Source: Brassica napus (Eukaryota > Streptophyta > Magnoliopsida > Brassicales > Brassicaceae). From it: a stretch of 64,000 nt of DNA. Each line of letters starts with the position of its first letter. Within the stretch, counting starts at the first letter, position 1. Position numbers and translations under genes: made by a program. The stretch spans positions 36,090-100,089 of the forward strand of contig NW_026015165.1 of assembly GCF_020379485.1 (NCBI RefSeq). The letters are read 5' to 3'. The notes under the pieces were generated by a model. The model was not told the DNA's origin, made no database searches, and worked only from the letters and a program-made list of their open reading frames with translations. This document shows, in pieces, positions 26,901 through 37,164 of this stretch.

Positions 26901-28118
26901 AAGAAGCTGTGCTATTCCCAAACTGGGAAACTGGAATCACCTGATTTGAAAGTGGGATAACTTCTTCATGCCAACTCCTATTAGATTTATTCAACTTCCT
27001 GGTGATTCTCCACCACTTTTTGTATCCAAATCGAGCTTCTTAGAAAGAGATTCATCCTGGGGGTATTGGAACGACGAAGAAGCTGTGCTATTCCCAAACT
27101 GGGAAACTGGAATCACCTGATTTGAAAGTGGGATAACTTCTTCATGCCAACTCCTATGAGATTTATTCAACTTCCTGGTGATTCTCCACCACTTTATTTA
27201 TCCAAATCAAGCTTCTTACAAAGAGATTCATCCTGGGTTGATTGGAACGACGAAGAAGCTGTGCTATTCCCAAATTGAGAAACTGGAATCACCTGATTTG
27301 AAAGTGGGATAACTTCTTCATGCCAACTCCTATTAGATTTATTCAACTTCCTGGTGATTCTCCACCACTTTATGTATCCAAATCAAGCTTCTTACAAAGA
27401 GATTCATCCTGGGTTGATTGGAACGACGAAGAAGCTGTGCTATTCCCAAACTGGGAAACTGGAGTCACCTGATTTGAAAGTGGGATAACTTCTTCATGCC
27501 AACTCCTATTAGATTTATTCAACTTCCTGGTGATTCTCCCCACTTTTTGTATCCAAATCAAGCTTCTTACAAAGAGATTCATCCTGGGGGTATTGGAACG
27601 ACGAAGAAGCTGTGCTATTCCCAAACTGGGAAACTGGAATCACCTGATTTGAAAGTGGGATAACTTCTTCATGCCAACTCCTATTAGATTTATTGAACTT
27701 CCTGGTGATTCTCCACCACTTTATGTATCCAAATCAAGCTTCTTACAAAGTGATTCATCCTGGTTTGATTGGAACGACGAAGAAGCCGTGCTATTCCCAA
27801 ACTGGGAAACTGGAATCACCTGATTTGAAAGTGGGATAACTTCTTCATCCCCACTCCTATGAGATTTATTCAACTTTCTGGTGATTCTACACCACTTTAT
27901 GTATCCAAATAAAGCTTCTTACAAAGAGATTCATCCTGGTTTGATTGGAACGACGAAGAAGCTGTGCTATTCCCAAACTGGGAAACTGGAATCACCTGAT
28001 TTGAAAGTGGGATAACTTCTTCATGCCAACTCCTTTGAAATTTATTCAACTTCCTGGTGATTCTCCACCACTTTATGTATCCAAATCAAGCTTCTTACAA
28101 AGAGATTCATCCTGGTTT
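23952..28118 (-). repeat. CentBr-like satellite array 2 (heterogeneous)
   Basis: About 24 monomers with many substitutions absent from array 1: AAAGAGATTC for AAAGTGATTC, CTTTTCACAAAGTCATTC, ATTGAACTTCC, CCTATTAGATTT with CTTTTTGTATCC, and CATCCTGGGGGTATTGG. Variant combinations recur at multiples of 176 bp, showing block duplication. The array stops at GGTTT (28,114-28,118), one copy of element A's target site. Confidence 0.92.
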
Positions 28119-28587
28119 TATACACTTTTGTGTATTAGAGTGTGTTTAAGAACAATCAGATTGTTTTGTGTAAGATTAAAGAGATTAAGAGAATAAGTAG
28201 AGAGAGAATAGAGAGAATACTCAAAACTCCATTTATTAATTTAATGTCTCAGATACAAGTTATATATGAAGAGATAAGGATAATACAAAGAGGATTTCGA
28301 AATCATAAGCATGTGAAGTCAAGGGATAGGCTGTAAAGATGCTTCACATGCTTGGACAGGCTGTAAAGGTGCTTTACCTTTCCAGCTATGACCAGACCTT
28401 ATCCAAACTACTCCTTCCTTATCCAGACTTCCTCTTGGGCGTGATCCACTCTCCAAAGGGATGCAAAGTAACTTCCTAAGCTTTTAACTTAGTTACCACA
28501 GTCAAACCGAAGTTACTGTGGTAAAACTCCAAAGTTACTATCTGCCCCAATACTCTTCCTCTATCAATGTATCACCTCTTCTCAACA
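28119..28587 (-). repeat. Element A 3' LTR
   Basis: 469 bp, beginning TGTTGAGAAGAGG on the minus strand and ending AAAAGTGTATA. By eye it is identical to 43,567-44,035. It carries the U3 inverted repeat (28,493-28,502 with 28,515-28,524) and a TATATA segment near 28,261-28,267 followed by an AATAAA-like signal. Confidence 0.92.
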
Positions 28588-28697
28588 CTCCCCCTCAAGC
28601 TTGACCATGTAGAACAAGTCAAGCTTGGAAACCATGAAGACCTCCCTTATTAAAAACCTCACCAAGGAAAACCCATTGGGATAAAACCTTGATGAGG
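28588..28697 (-). promoter_or_regulatory. Element A pre-PPT double-hairpin module and PPT
   Basis: On the minus strand, in order: hairpin 1 at 28,697-28,657 (11-bp stem CCTCATCAAGG / CCTTGGTGAGG, inner CCC/GGG); hairpin 2 at 28,627-28,596 (10-bp stem CAAGCTTGAC / GTCAAGCTTG); then the PPT GAGGGGGAG touching the LTR. The PPT primes plus-strand DNA synthesis (known). The role of the hairpins is unknown; the same module recurs in B, C, E, N1 and N2. Confidence 0.72.
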
Positions 28698-28730
28698 GAA
28701 AAAAGAGTGGAGACTCCATGGTTAAGGGGC

Positions 28731-30583
28731 TCAGCTCCTTGGAGTAAGATCAATGAGTCCAAGCCTTGATAGTATGGACTCCATTGTCTTTAATCTCGCT
28801 GCCTTAGTAAACACATCTGCAAGCTGGTCTTCACTTCTTGTATAACATGGCAGTATCACTCCTAAGATAATCATCTGCCTCACCTTATGACAATCCACCT
28901 CTATGTGCTTTGTTCTCTCATGAAACACTGAGTTGGAGGCAATGTGGATAGCTGCTTGATTGTCACAATGCATAGTCATAGGAGTAGTCTGCTCAATCTC
29001 TAGATGCTTCAAGATCCCCTTGATCCACACCAACTCGTTTGTCACCTTCAACATGGCTCTATACTCAGCTTCAGCACTTGAACAGGAGATAACCTTCTGC
29101 TTCTTACTCTTCCAAGTTACCAAGTTCCCTCCAATGAATGTACAATACCCAGTAGTTGATCTCCTGTCCACTCTATCTCCTGCCCAATTAGCATCACAAT
29201 AACCAACCACTTCTGTACTGCCATTGCAGCCCATCCAAACTCCTTGTCCAGCCGTCCCACTTAAATACCTCAGTATCCTATCAACCATCTTCCAATGATG
29301 GACCTTTGGCGCCTGCATATGTTGACTCACTTGATTCACAGCGAAGCATATATCTGGCCTAGTAATTGTCAAGTAGATCAGCTTGCCAACCATCTTCCTA
29401 TATAGCTTAGGATCCTCAAACAGCTGCTTCTCTTCAACCTCCCCTTCACGCAGAACCTTATATCCCTCCTCGAGGGGTGTCTTAGCTATCTTTCCTCCAA
29501 GCACATCAGTCTCCTTCAACATATCCATAGTATACTTCCTTTGAGACATAAACAAACCCTCCTTTGATCTGCATATCTCAATGCCCAGAAAATACTTCAT
29601 CTCTCCCAAATCCTTGATGTCAAACACAGATTTGAGAAACTCCTTAGTAGCTTGAATCCCTGCCTTATCACTCCCTGTGATAATCAAATCATCCACATAC
29701 ACTAGAATCACAATGATCCCTGAAGGTCCTGTCAAGGTGAAGAGAGTGTGATCTAATTCAGACTTCCTAAAGCCTCTCCCATTGAGTGTTGTACTCAGCT
29801 TCCTGTACCAAGCTCTAGGTGATTGTTTCAGCCCATATATTGCCTTCTTCAATCTCAAAACATTCCCTGGCTTTACTAGATGCTCAAGACCAGGAGGAGG
29901 AAGCATGTATACCTCATCTTCTAGCTCACCTTGTAAGAAAGCATTCTTCACATCCATCTGCCATAAATCCCACTCCAAGTTTGTTGCAATGGACAACACA
30001 ATCCGAACTGTATGTAGCTTAGCTACTGGTGCAAAGGTATCAATGTAATCCTCTCCATAGGTCTGTGTAAATCCTCTTGCAACCAATCTGGTCTTCTTCC
30101 TATCAATCTGTCCATTTGCTAGATACTTGATTGTGAAGATCCATCTACTAGATACAGCCCTCTTTCCCTTAGGCAGCTCACTCTCATACCATGTATCATT
30201 TTTGATCATAGCACCTGCTTCAGCTCCCACTGATTCTTTCCATTCCTTGTCTAACATAGCTTCTTCATAAGTCCTTGGTACATAACTCTCATCCAGACTA
30301 ATCATAAAGGCATAATGCTCCTCTGGAAACTCAGCAAAGGAACACATGGCTTGAGAAGGATGCTCCACAGCCTGGGCATTGTAGTACACTCTCGTGTTTA
30401 CCCAGTTGGAAGGATCCCTCTTTATCCTTGTGCTCCTCCTCAAAGCTTGAACCTGATCTTCAGTTTGCACACTAGCCGGCTCCACTTGCTCTTCTTCTGA
30501 ACTGGCCGGTCTGAGTTGTTCTTCTACACTAGACTGAACCTCATCCACTTCTCCACTAGACTGAACCTCATCCACTTCTCCAC
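28731..30583 (-). CDS. Element A polyprotein, C-terminal part: RT and RNaseH
   Basis: Continuation of A's gag-pol after the N2 insertion. The linker has two copies of a nine-residue unit (GEVDEVQSS) where C has one, followed by RRSTRIKRD, then RT with WQMDVKNAF and the catalytic YVDD box, then RNaseH ending at a stop at 28,731. RNaseH motifs visible are GYCDANWAGD, SSAEAEYRAM, HCDNQAA and the ADVFTKA tail. B, C and E have DADW where A has DANW, next to the first catalytic aspartate. The open frame runs on artificially into N2 as far as 30,674; those residues are not part of the protein. The piece is in frame with 35,697-36,523. Confidence 0.9.
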
Positions 30584-31165
30584 TGTTGAAGCTTACATGA
30601 TCTGAGAGTACTTGGTGGTTATTCAAGAAGAGGAGCAGATCAGTTATGAAGCATAATGAAGGATGAAGAAGCAATCACCAATGCGGCCTCTAGAGTGAGG
30701 TGATTGGTACTACAGTCTGAAGCATCCTGTCATGAAGGTTTCAGTAACATGGTGGTGACTCATGAAGAAGAAGCAGCCAAGACTCAGCTTGTATCTATCA
30801 AAGAAGATCTGGTAGTCCGAGCACTTGATACACAACAAGAAGGTTGTGAGAAAGGGGGAGAGACCAAGATCTATCTGAAGAAGAGTACAAGAAGTGTTGA
30901 TGATGAGCAAGAGGAGTGGGTTCTATCTTGCATCATATGAGGGCCATGATCCAGAGTCTTTGTGTCCCTTACATTGTTGGTAAGGCACAAAGACTCACTG
31001 GCCAATCCCTAGGCCTTGGAGGCTTTACTCTTTTTCCCTCATCAAGGTTTTGTCCCAAAGGGTTTTCCTTGGTGAGGTTTTTAATGAGGAAGTTCTTCAA
31101 GGTTCCAAGCTTGACTTAGGATCAGCTAAAGTCAAGCTTGAGGGGGAGTGTTAACTTGAAGAAAA

Positions 31166-32033
31166 GAAATGGAGAAGGCAAAGGTGTGGAGTTGAGATGT
31201 GGCTTGTACAAAGATAGGGCAAGAGCTATGGAGAATGCCTATCAAGAGTTATGAAGTATCTGAAGGTGTAGAGAAGTGATCTGATGGATGTTCTAAGCAA
31301 GGGTAAAGTCTAGGAGAGACTTAGAAGAGTGTTGAGAAGCAAATGGGCGAGTGTGCAAAGATAGGGCGAGGCTGTACGGCCATGTACGGATCAGTACGGA
31401 CGGTGGACTACCCTAGAAGTGCAGACTCGACCATTTGGGTGTTTTAAGCTTTGTGCAAAGTTAGGGCGCAAGGGTACGGATATGGAATGGTCCGTACACC
31501 TCCTGATGGTGTTGTGCAAAGCTTGGGACATAAAGAAAAGGTGTTGGGCGAATGGATATGGTTCTGATCAGATGGCATCAAAAGGGAATCAAGTATATGT
31601 TCACAGAAATGGAGAAGGCAAAGGTGTGGAGTTGAGATGTGGCTTGTACAAAGATAGGGCAAGAGCTATGGAGAATGCCTATCAAGAGTTATGAAGTATC
31701 TGAAGGTGTAGAGAAGTGATCTGATGGATGTTCTAAGCAAGGGTAAAGTCTAGGAGAGACTTAGAAGAGTGTTGAGAAGCAAATGGGCGAGTGTGCAAAG
31801 ATAGGGCGAGGCTGTACGGCCATGTACGGATCAGTACGGACGGTGGACTACCCTAGAAGTGCAGACTCGACCATTTGGGTGTTTTAAGCTTTGTGCAAAG
31901 TTAGGGCGCAAGGGTACGGATATGGAATGGTCCGTACACCTCCTGATGGTGTTGTGCAAAGCTTGGGACATAAAGAAAAGGTGTTGGGCGAATGGATAAG
32001 GTTCTGATCAGATGGCATCAAAAGGGAATCAAG
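31166..32033 (+). repeat. 428-bp tandem duplication in N2 5' LTR with 12-bp filler
   Basis: 31,166-31,593 is repeated as 31,606-32,033 with one visible difference (GGATATGG against GGATAAGG). The 12 bases TATATGTTCACA separate the copies and occur in neither. The 3' LTR has one copy (from about 34,680), so the duplication arose in the 5' LTR only. Filler of this kind suits end-joining repair. Confidence 0.9.
31374..31497 (+). promoter_or_regulatory. Cluster of CCGTAC sites in N2 LTR
   Basis: Five CCGTAC or GTACGG hexamers at 31,374, 31,384, 31,394, 31,474 and 31,492. They repeat in the duplicated copy and in the 3' LTR. CCGTAC contains the GTAC core bound by plant SBP/SPL factors (established knowledge); use here is inferred. 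Confidence 0.45.
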
Positions 32034-32622
32034 TGGAGATCCCTTGGAGGAGCTTTGGGCGTGGATAAGGTTCAAGACAGGCTGGCCTTGGCTGTAAAGT
32101 AAAGGCAGCCTTGACTATGAACCTAGACTGATTCCAAGCTTGATACAAAGGAGCCAAAGAAGAACCAATCAAGAGCCAGCCTAGTTTGAATGAGCCAATG
32201 AGGCGCCAGCCTCTTCTTTCCAATCAGATCACCTTCTCCTCATGACAAACAAGACCAGCTCATCTACACCATCCATTTAAACTTCAAGTATTATCAGCCA
32301 TTAGATTTAGGTTTATGATTTGCTCTTGTAAAGGCATATATAAGCCTAAGGTTGGCGATTTGTAAAGGTTAAGGGAGTAAGGGGGATTTCCCCTCTCCAC
32401 TTCATGGAAATAAGAAGTTGTGTTCTTGAATCAGATTCTCTTTAATCTCTCCCTTTCTTAGTCTTTAATCTCCTAATCTCTCAAAGTCTTTTGTTTCTGA
32501 TTTAAGTAAACACTCTCATCAATCTCTCTTTCTAAATCACCTAGAGCAAGCTCTCATCTTTCTCCATTGGAGTTTATACACACACAAACACAACTAGAGA
32601 AGAGAACTCTATAAATCTCACA

Positions 32623-32635
32623 TGGTATCAGAGCC
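32623..32635 (+). other. Primer binding site of N2
   Basis: TGGTATCAGAGCC immediately follows the 5' LTR end and is the same initiator tRNA-Met type site used by A, B and C. Confidence 0.9.
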
Positions 32636-34097
32636 AGGTTCATCAGAACCTGAGCTGTAGCTTCCGCAAATCACTTGCTCTCACCTCAGCTCAAATCAAA
32701 GCCTTGAAGACATGTACTTGCGGTTCTGGTTACTTCAAGAAGAAGAAGACTGAAGCATGGCGTGTTACTCCTTATCTCTCAGCCATTCCGACCTGTACCT
32801 GATGAAGACTCTTGTTGGAAGCAAAGGTGTGTGGAGAGGCCTCGCGAACCTTGTCCATGGCGCCTTGTCCAAAGGCTGTTCCTCATCCGGTGTGAAGAGA
32901 AAGCTATCCAGAAGATGGCGAATAGAGGGCTTGAAGAAAGGAGGGGTTTTGTGAGTATGAGAAACAAGGAGGAAGTCATGAACTGAAGGAGAAGGAGATG
33001 GGTAACGATCCAGACTCTCATACCCTCAAAGTCATGAGCTTTCAATCCGAGGGTGATACAAGGACCAACCTGGTTCCTTAGTAGTAAGTGATTCTTTAAA
33101 CCTTAAGTGATAATGAGCTTGTGATAAAATCTGGTTGTTGTGTTGTGATGTGATTGAAAACCTGAGGATTGTTAAAAGATTGCTAAATGAATGTTAGAAT
33201 CTGTCCCAGGATGCTTAAAGAGCTTTGTTTGGTGATTGAGATTGTTTAATATGCTTAACTCCAGTTCATAGTGATGCTTGTTGTGATTGATTGAATCTGC
33301 TTGCATACATGTATTGAAACTGATTTAAAGTTGTTGCATATAGTCTTGTGGCTGTCTTACATTGAAGCATTAGATTCATGTCTAAATTGCTGAGTAAAAA
33401 AGCCTTAAAAATGCCTAAGTAGCTTGCATAAATCTGGAAAAGAAAGTGCTTGTGCTTAGAGAGTTTGCTTGCAAAGATTAGAACTTGATACTGTCTTGTT
33501 TAATCTGTTGCATTGCTTGTGATATTGGGAATCAAACTTGATGATTAATCAAGGAATGATCCCAATACTATTGTGTCTCATCTTTGCTGGAGTTTGAGTG
33601 ATGTTTCAGGTTCACAAGATGTGTTCTTGGTTCACCATCCATCCGAGTTGAAAGTAGGAGACGTTTGCCCATTGTGTGTGCAATGGAGAGTTGATACAAG
33701 AGTGGTGATGCGCCACTGGTGTGTAGTCTCACTGAAGCTCACTTGCAAGCTTGGACCTATACTCAATCCAAGCTTGAGGAGGGGAGTTTAGTGAGCTATC
33801 AGTCGGACCAAGAAGGTTCAGGAGGTCCATTGCAAGCAACTGAAGAAGAAGGAGCCATCAGGGTCTAGGCAGTGGCGTGTCTAGGCAAGAGAGTGTTCAG
33901 AGCACTCTTGGCTGTGAGAAGATGAAGACTCTATCAGTGCGGCTTCTAAAGTGAGGTGGCTGAAGAGGTAGCTGAAGCTTCCACAAGCACTCCATGAAGA
34001 TGGCGAGTTCAGAAGGTGTTGCAATGGAGTAATGGTACAGATCATGAAGCTATCCATCCAAGCTTGTTCCTGTAAGAGTCTCAAGCTTGAGGGGGAG
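32636..34097 (+). other. Non-coding interior of N2
   Basis: About 1.46 kb with no long ORF or enzyme motif, homologous to N1's interior. A 72-codon frame near 33,573-33,791 has a counterpart at 21,826-22,044, but both begin with GTG and match no family I know. It ends with the PPT GAGGGGGAG at 34,089-34,097. Confidence 0.75.
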
Positions 34098-35696
34098 TGT
34101 TGAAGCTTACATGATCTGAGAGTACTTGGTGGTTATTCAAGAAGAGGAGCAGATCAGTTATGAAGCATAATGAAGGATGAAGAAGCAATCACCAATGCGG
34201 CCTCTAGAGTGAGGTGATTGGTACTACAGTCTGAAGCATCCTGTCATGAAGGTTTCAGTAACATGGTGGTGACTCATGAAGAAGAAGCAGCCAAGACTCA
34301 GCTTGTATCTATCAAAGAAGATCTGGTAGTCCGAGCACTTGATACACAACAAGAAGGTTGTGAGAAAGGGGGAGAGACCAAGATCTATCTGAAGAAGAGT
34401 ACAAGAAGTGTTGATGATGAGCAAGAGGAGTGGGTTCTATCTTGCATCATATGAGGGCCATGATCCAGAGTCTTTGTGTCCCTTACATTGTTGGTAAGGC
34501 ACAAAGACTCACTGGCCAATCCCTAGGCCTTGGAGGCTTTACTCTTTTTCCCTCATCAAGGTTTTGTCCCAAAGGGTTTTCCTTGGTGAGGTTTTTAATG
34601 AGGAAGTTCTTCAAGGTTCCAAGCTTGACTTAGGATCAGCTAAAGTCAAGCTTGAGGGGGAGTGTTAACTTGAAGAAAAGAAATGGAGAAGGCAAAGGTG
34701 TGGAGTTGAGATGTGGCTTGTACAAAGATAGGGCAAGAGCTATGGAGAATGCCTATCAAGAGTTATGAAGTATCTGAAGGTGTAGAGAAGTGATCTGATG
34801 GATGTTCTAAGCAAGGGTAAAGTCTAGGAGAGACTTAGAAGAGTGTTGAGAAGCAAATGGGCGAGTGTGCAAAGATAGGGCGAGGCTGTACGGCCATGTA
34901 CGGATCAGTACGGACGGTGGACTACCCTAGAAGTGCAGACTCGACCATTTGGGTGTTTTAAGCTTTGTGCAAAGTTAGGGCGCAAGGGTACGGATATGGA
35001 ATGGTCCGTACACCTCCTGATGGTGTTGTGCAAAGCTTGGGACATAAAGAAAAGGTGTTGGGCGAATGGATAAGGTTCTGATCAGATGGCATCAAAAGGG
35101 AATCAAGTGGAGATCCCTTGGAGGAGCTTTGGGCGTGGATAAGGTTCAAGACAGGCTGGCCTTGGCTGTAAAGTAAAGGCAGCCTTGACTATGAACCTAG
35201 ACTGATTCCAAGCTTGATACAAAGGAGCCAAAGAAGAACCAATCAAGAGCCAGCCTAGTTTGAATGAGCCAATGAGGCGCCAGCCTCTTCTTTCCAATCA
35301 GATCACCTTCTCCTCATGACAAACAAGACCAGCTCATCTACACCATCCATTTAAACTTCAAGTATTATCAGCCATTAGATTTAGGTTTATGATTTGCTCT
35401 TGTAAAGGCATATATAAGCCTAAGGTTGGCGATTTGTAAAGGTTAAGGGAGTAAGGGGGATTTCCCCTCTCCACTTCATGGAAATAAGAAGTTGTGTTCT
35501 TGAATCAGATTCTCTTTAATCTCTCCCTTTCTTAGTCTTTAATCTCCTAATCTCTCAAAGTCTTTTGTTTCTGATTTAAGTAAACACTCTCATCAATCTC
35601 TCTTTCTAAATCACCTAGAGCAAGCTCTCATCTTTCTCCATTGGAGTTTATACACACACAAACACAACTAGAGAAGAGAACTCTATAAATCTCACA
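34098..35696 (+). repeat. N2 3' LTR
   Basis: 1,599 bp, the unduplicated form of the 5' LTR. It carries hairpins at 34,551-34,591 and 34,620-34,654, an internal GAGGGGGAG, and a TATATAAG box at 35,411-35,418. It ends CTCACA next to the TSD TCCAC. Confidence 0.92.
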
Positions 35697-36523
35697 TCCA
35701 CTAGACTGAACCTCATTGTTCTCAACTTCTTGTGATGTATCTTGATCATGAAGACCTGAATCCTCTTGGTTTTGCTCTTGCTCACCAGATTCAGTTCCAT
35801 TCCCCCTCTCATGATCAAGAGGAGTTGTTCTTCCAGCTCCACCACTCTGATTGGAAGACTCTCTCCTTCCGGTTTCCTGATCCTGGGATAATCCTATCCC
35901 AAGCTTCTCTAACAACACTCTCAGTATTGTTGCCTTATCAGATGGAGCTTGAGACAAATCCTTCAGATTTTCCCACTCCTTTTCTTCATAATAACCTTTT
36001 GTTTCAACAAACTTCACTTCTCTAGATATCATCACTCTCCGTGCTTCAGGATCATAGCACTTGTACCCCTTCTGAGTGATAGAGTAACCAATGAACATAG
36101 CCTTAGTACTCTTTGCCTCCAGCTTGTTTCTCTGCTCTCCTGGAACCATGACATAGCACACACACCCAAAGACACGTAGATGATCAATGACAGGTTTACT
36201 CTTGTTCAATACCTCAAATGGAGACAGATTCTTCAATATCTTGGTTGGAACCCGGTTGATGAGATAGCAAGCAGTCTGCACAGCATCACTCCAAAAGCGT
36301 TTTGGGACATTTGCATGAAACATCATTGATCTAGCAACCTCCATCAAGTGCCTGTTCTTCCTCTCAGCTACCCCATTCTGCTGTGGTGTGTAAGGGCAGC
36401 TAGTCTGATGCACAATCCCATGCTTGGCTAGATGACTCTTGAAGGCATTGCTGATGTATTCACCTCCATTATCTGATCTCAGTACCTTCACAGTAGCATT
36501 GTATTGATTAGATACATATGCTT
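35697..36523 (-). CDS. Element A polyprotein, middle part: integrase catalytic core and C-terminus
   Basis: This segment lies between B (upstream in reading direction) and N2. It contains the second and third integrase catalytic residues, in LRSDNGGEY and NGVAERKNR, the conserved KRFWSDAV and FGCVCYV region, and the acidic/glutamine-rich linker to NNEVQSSG, where N2 interrupts. The frame joins correctly to both neighbouring segments across the 5-bp TSDs. The open frame continues into N2's LTR to 35,628 only by chance. Confidence 0.9.
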
Positions 36524-36528
36524 GGAAG

Positions 36529-37003
36529 TGTTGAGATGAAGACCAAGGAGGCTGAGACAGTAACTTTAGAGTTTTACTGTGGTAACTTTATTTTAACCAC
36601 AGTAACTACTTGGCGAAGTTATCTGATGGGATGAGAAGGTAACTTAGTGAGAAGTAGAGAGGAAATTCGACCAAAGAGGATAAGGAAGGATAAGGGAGCA
36701 CTTTGACAACCTGTATGATGCTGGAAAGGAGAATCTGCTTTATTACTATAGCAAGAATGTGAGGAACCACAGCCAAGCATTTCAAAAGGAGTTCCAGCCT
36801 GTCCATTGACTCCACATGCTTATTGATTTCGAAATCCCCTTTGTATCAACCTTATCTCTTCATATATAACTTGTATCTGAGACATTAAATCAATTAATGG
36901 AGTTTTGAGTCTATCTCTCTCTAGAATCTCTATATTCTCTCTAAACTTTACTCTAATCTTCTCTGATTATTATTAAACACACTCTAAAACACAAAAGTGT
37001 TTA
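36529..37003 (+). repeat. Element B 5' LTR
   Basis: 475 bp, TGTTGAGATGAAG to AAAAGTGTTTA, ending at the PBS. A U3 inverted repeat has 10-bp arms at 36,574-36,583 and 36,596-36,605. A CATATATAAC TATA-like box lies at 36,861-36,870. Confidence 0.92.
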
Positions 37004-37016
37004 TGGTATCAGAGCC
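37004..37016 (+). other. Primer binding site of element B
   Basis: TGGTATCAGAGCC immediately follows the 5' LTR. It is complementary to the initiator tRNA-Met 3' end, as in most plant copia elements. Confidence 0.9.
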
Positions 37017-37164
37017 AGGTTGCTCAAAAGGGGATGAGTGTGTGATTTGTTTTTCGCAAATTTAGGTTCTTTCTTGGTGTTCTTGAGTGTTCTTGGTGTT
37101 CTTGAGTGTTCTTGGTGATTCTGGGTTGTGTTCTTCAGTCACTAGGCTCGTTTGGATCATTCTG

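Larger units (their letters stand above)
30584..32622 (+). repeat. N2 5' LTR with internal tandem duplication
   Basis: It starts TGTTGAAGCTTACATG and ends CTCACA before the PBS. It contains the captured copia-type module: hairpins at 31,037-31,077 and 31,106-31,140, GAGGGGGAG at 31,140-31,148, then TGTTAACTTG. A TATATAAG box lies at 32,337-32,344. CCGTAC/GTACGG sites occur five times in each duplicate. Confidence 0.92.
30584..35696 (+). mobile_element. N2, complete non-autonomous LTR retrotransposon (LARD-like)
   Basis: A 5,113-bp insertion in A's INT-RT linker with TSD TCCAC (30,579-30,583 and 35,697-35,701). Its 5' LTR is 2,039 bp, the PBS is at 32,623, the interior is about 1.5 kb and non-coding, the PPT precedes 34,098, and the 3' LTR is 1,599 bp. 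The LTR length difference is exactly a 440-bp internal duplication in the 5' copy; elsewhere the LTRs look identical, so the insertion is recent. It has no enzyme genes and must use proteins from another element. PBS, PPT and 5-bp TSD fit copia machinery. Confidence 0.92.

Noticed and set aside
30916..31119. The LTR of N2 starting at the inner TGTTAACTTG
   Set aside because: The TSD TCCAC and the outer direct repeats place the LTR start at 30,584; the inner start is a captured relic.
37004..37016. tRNA gene fragment at TGGTATCAGAGCC
   Set aside because: Only the primer binding site complementary to the tRNA 3' end is present; no cloverleaf can be formed around it.
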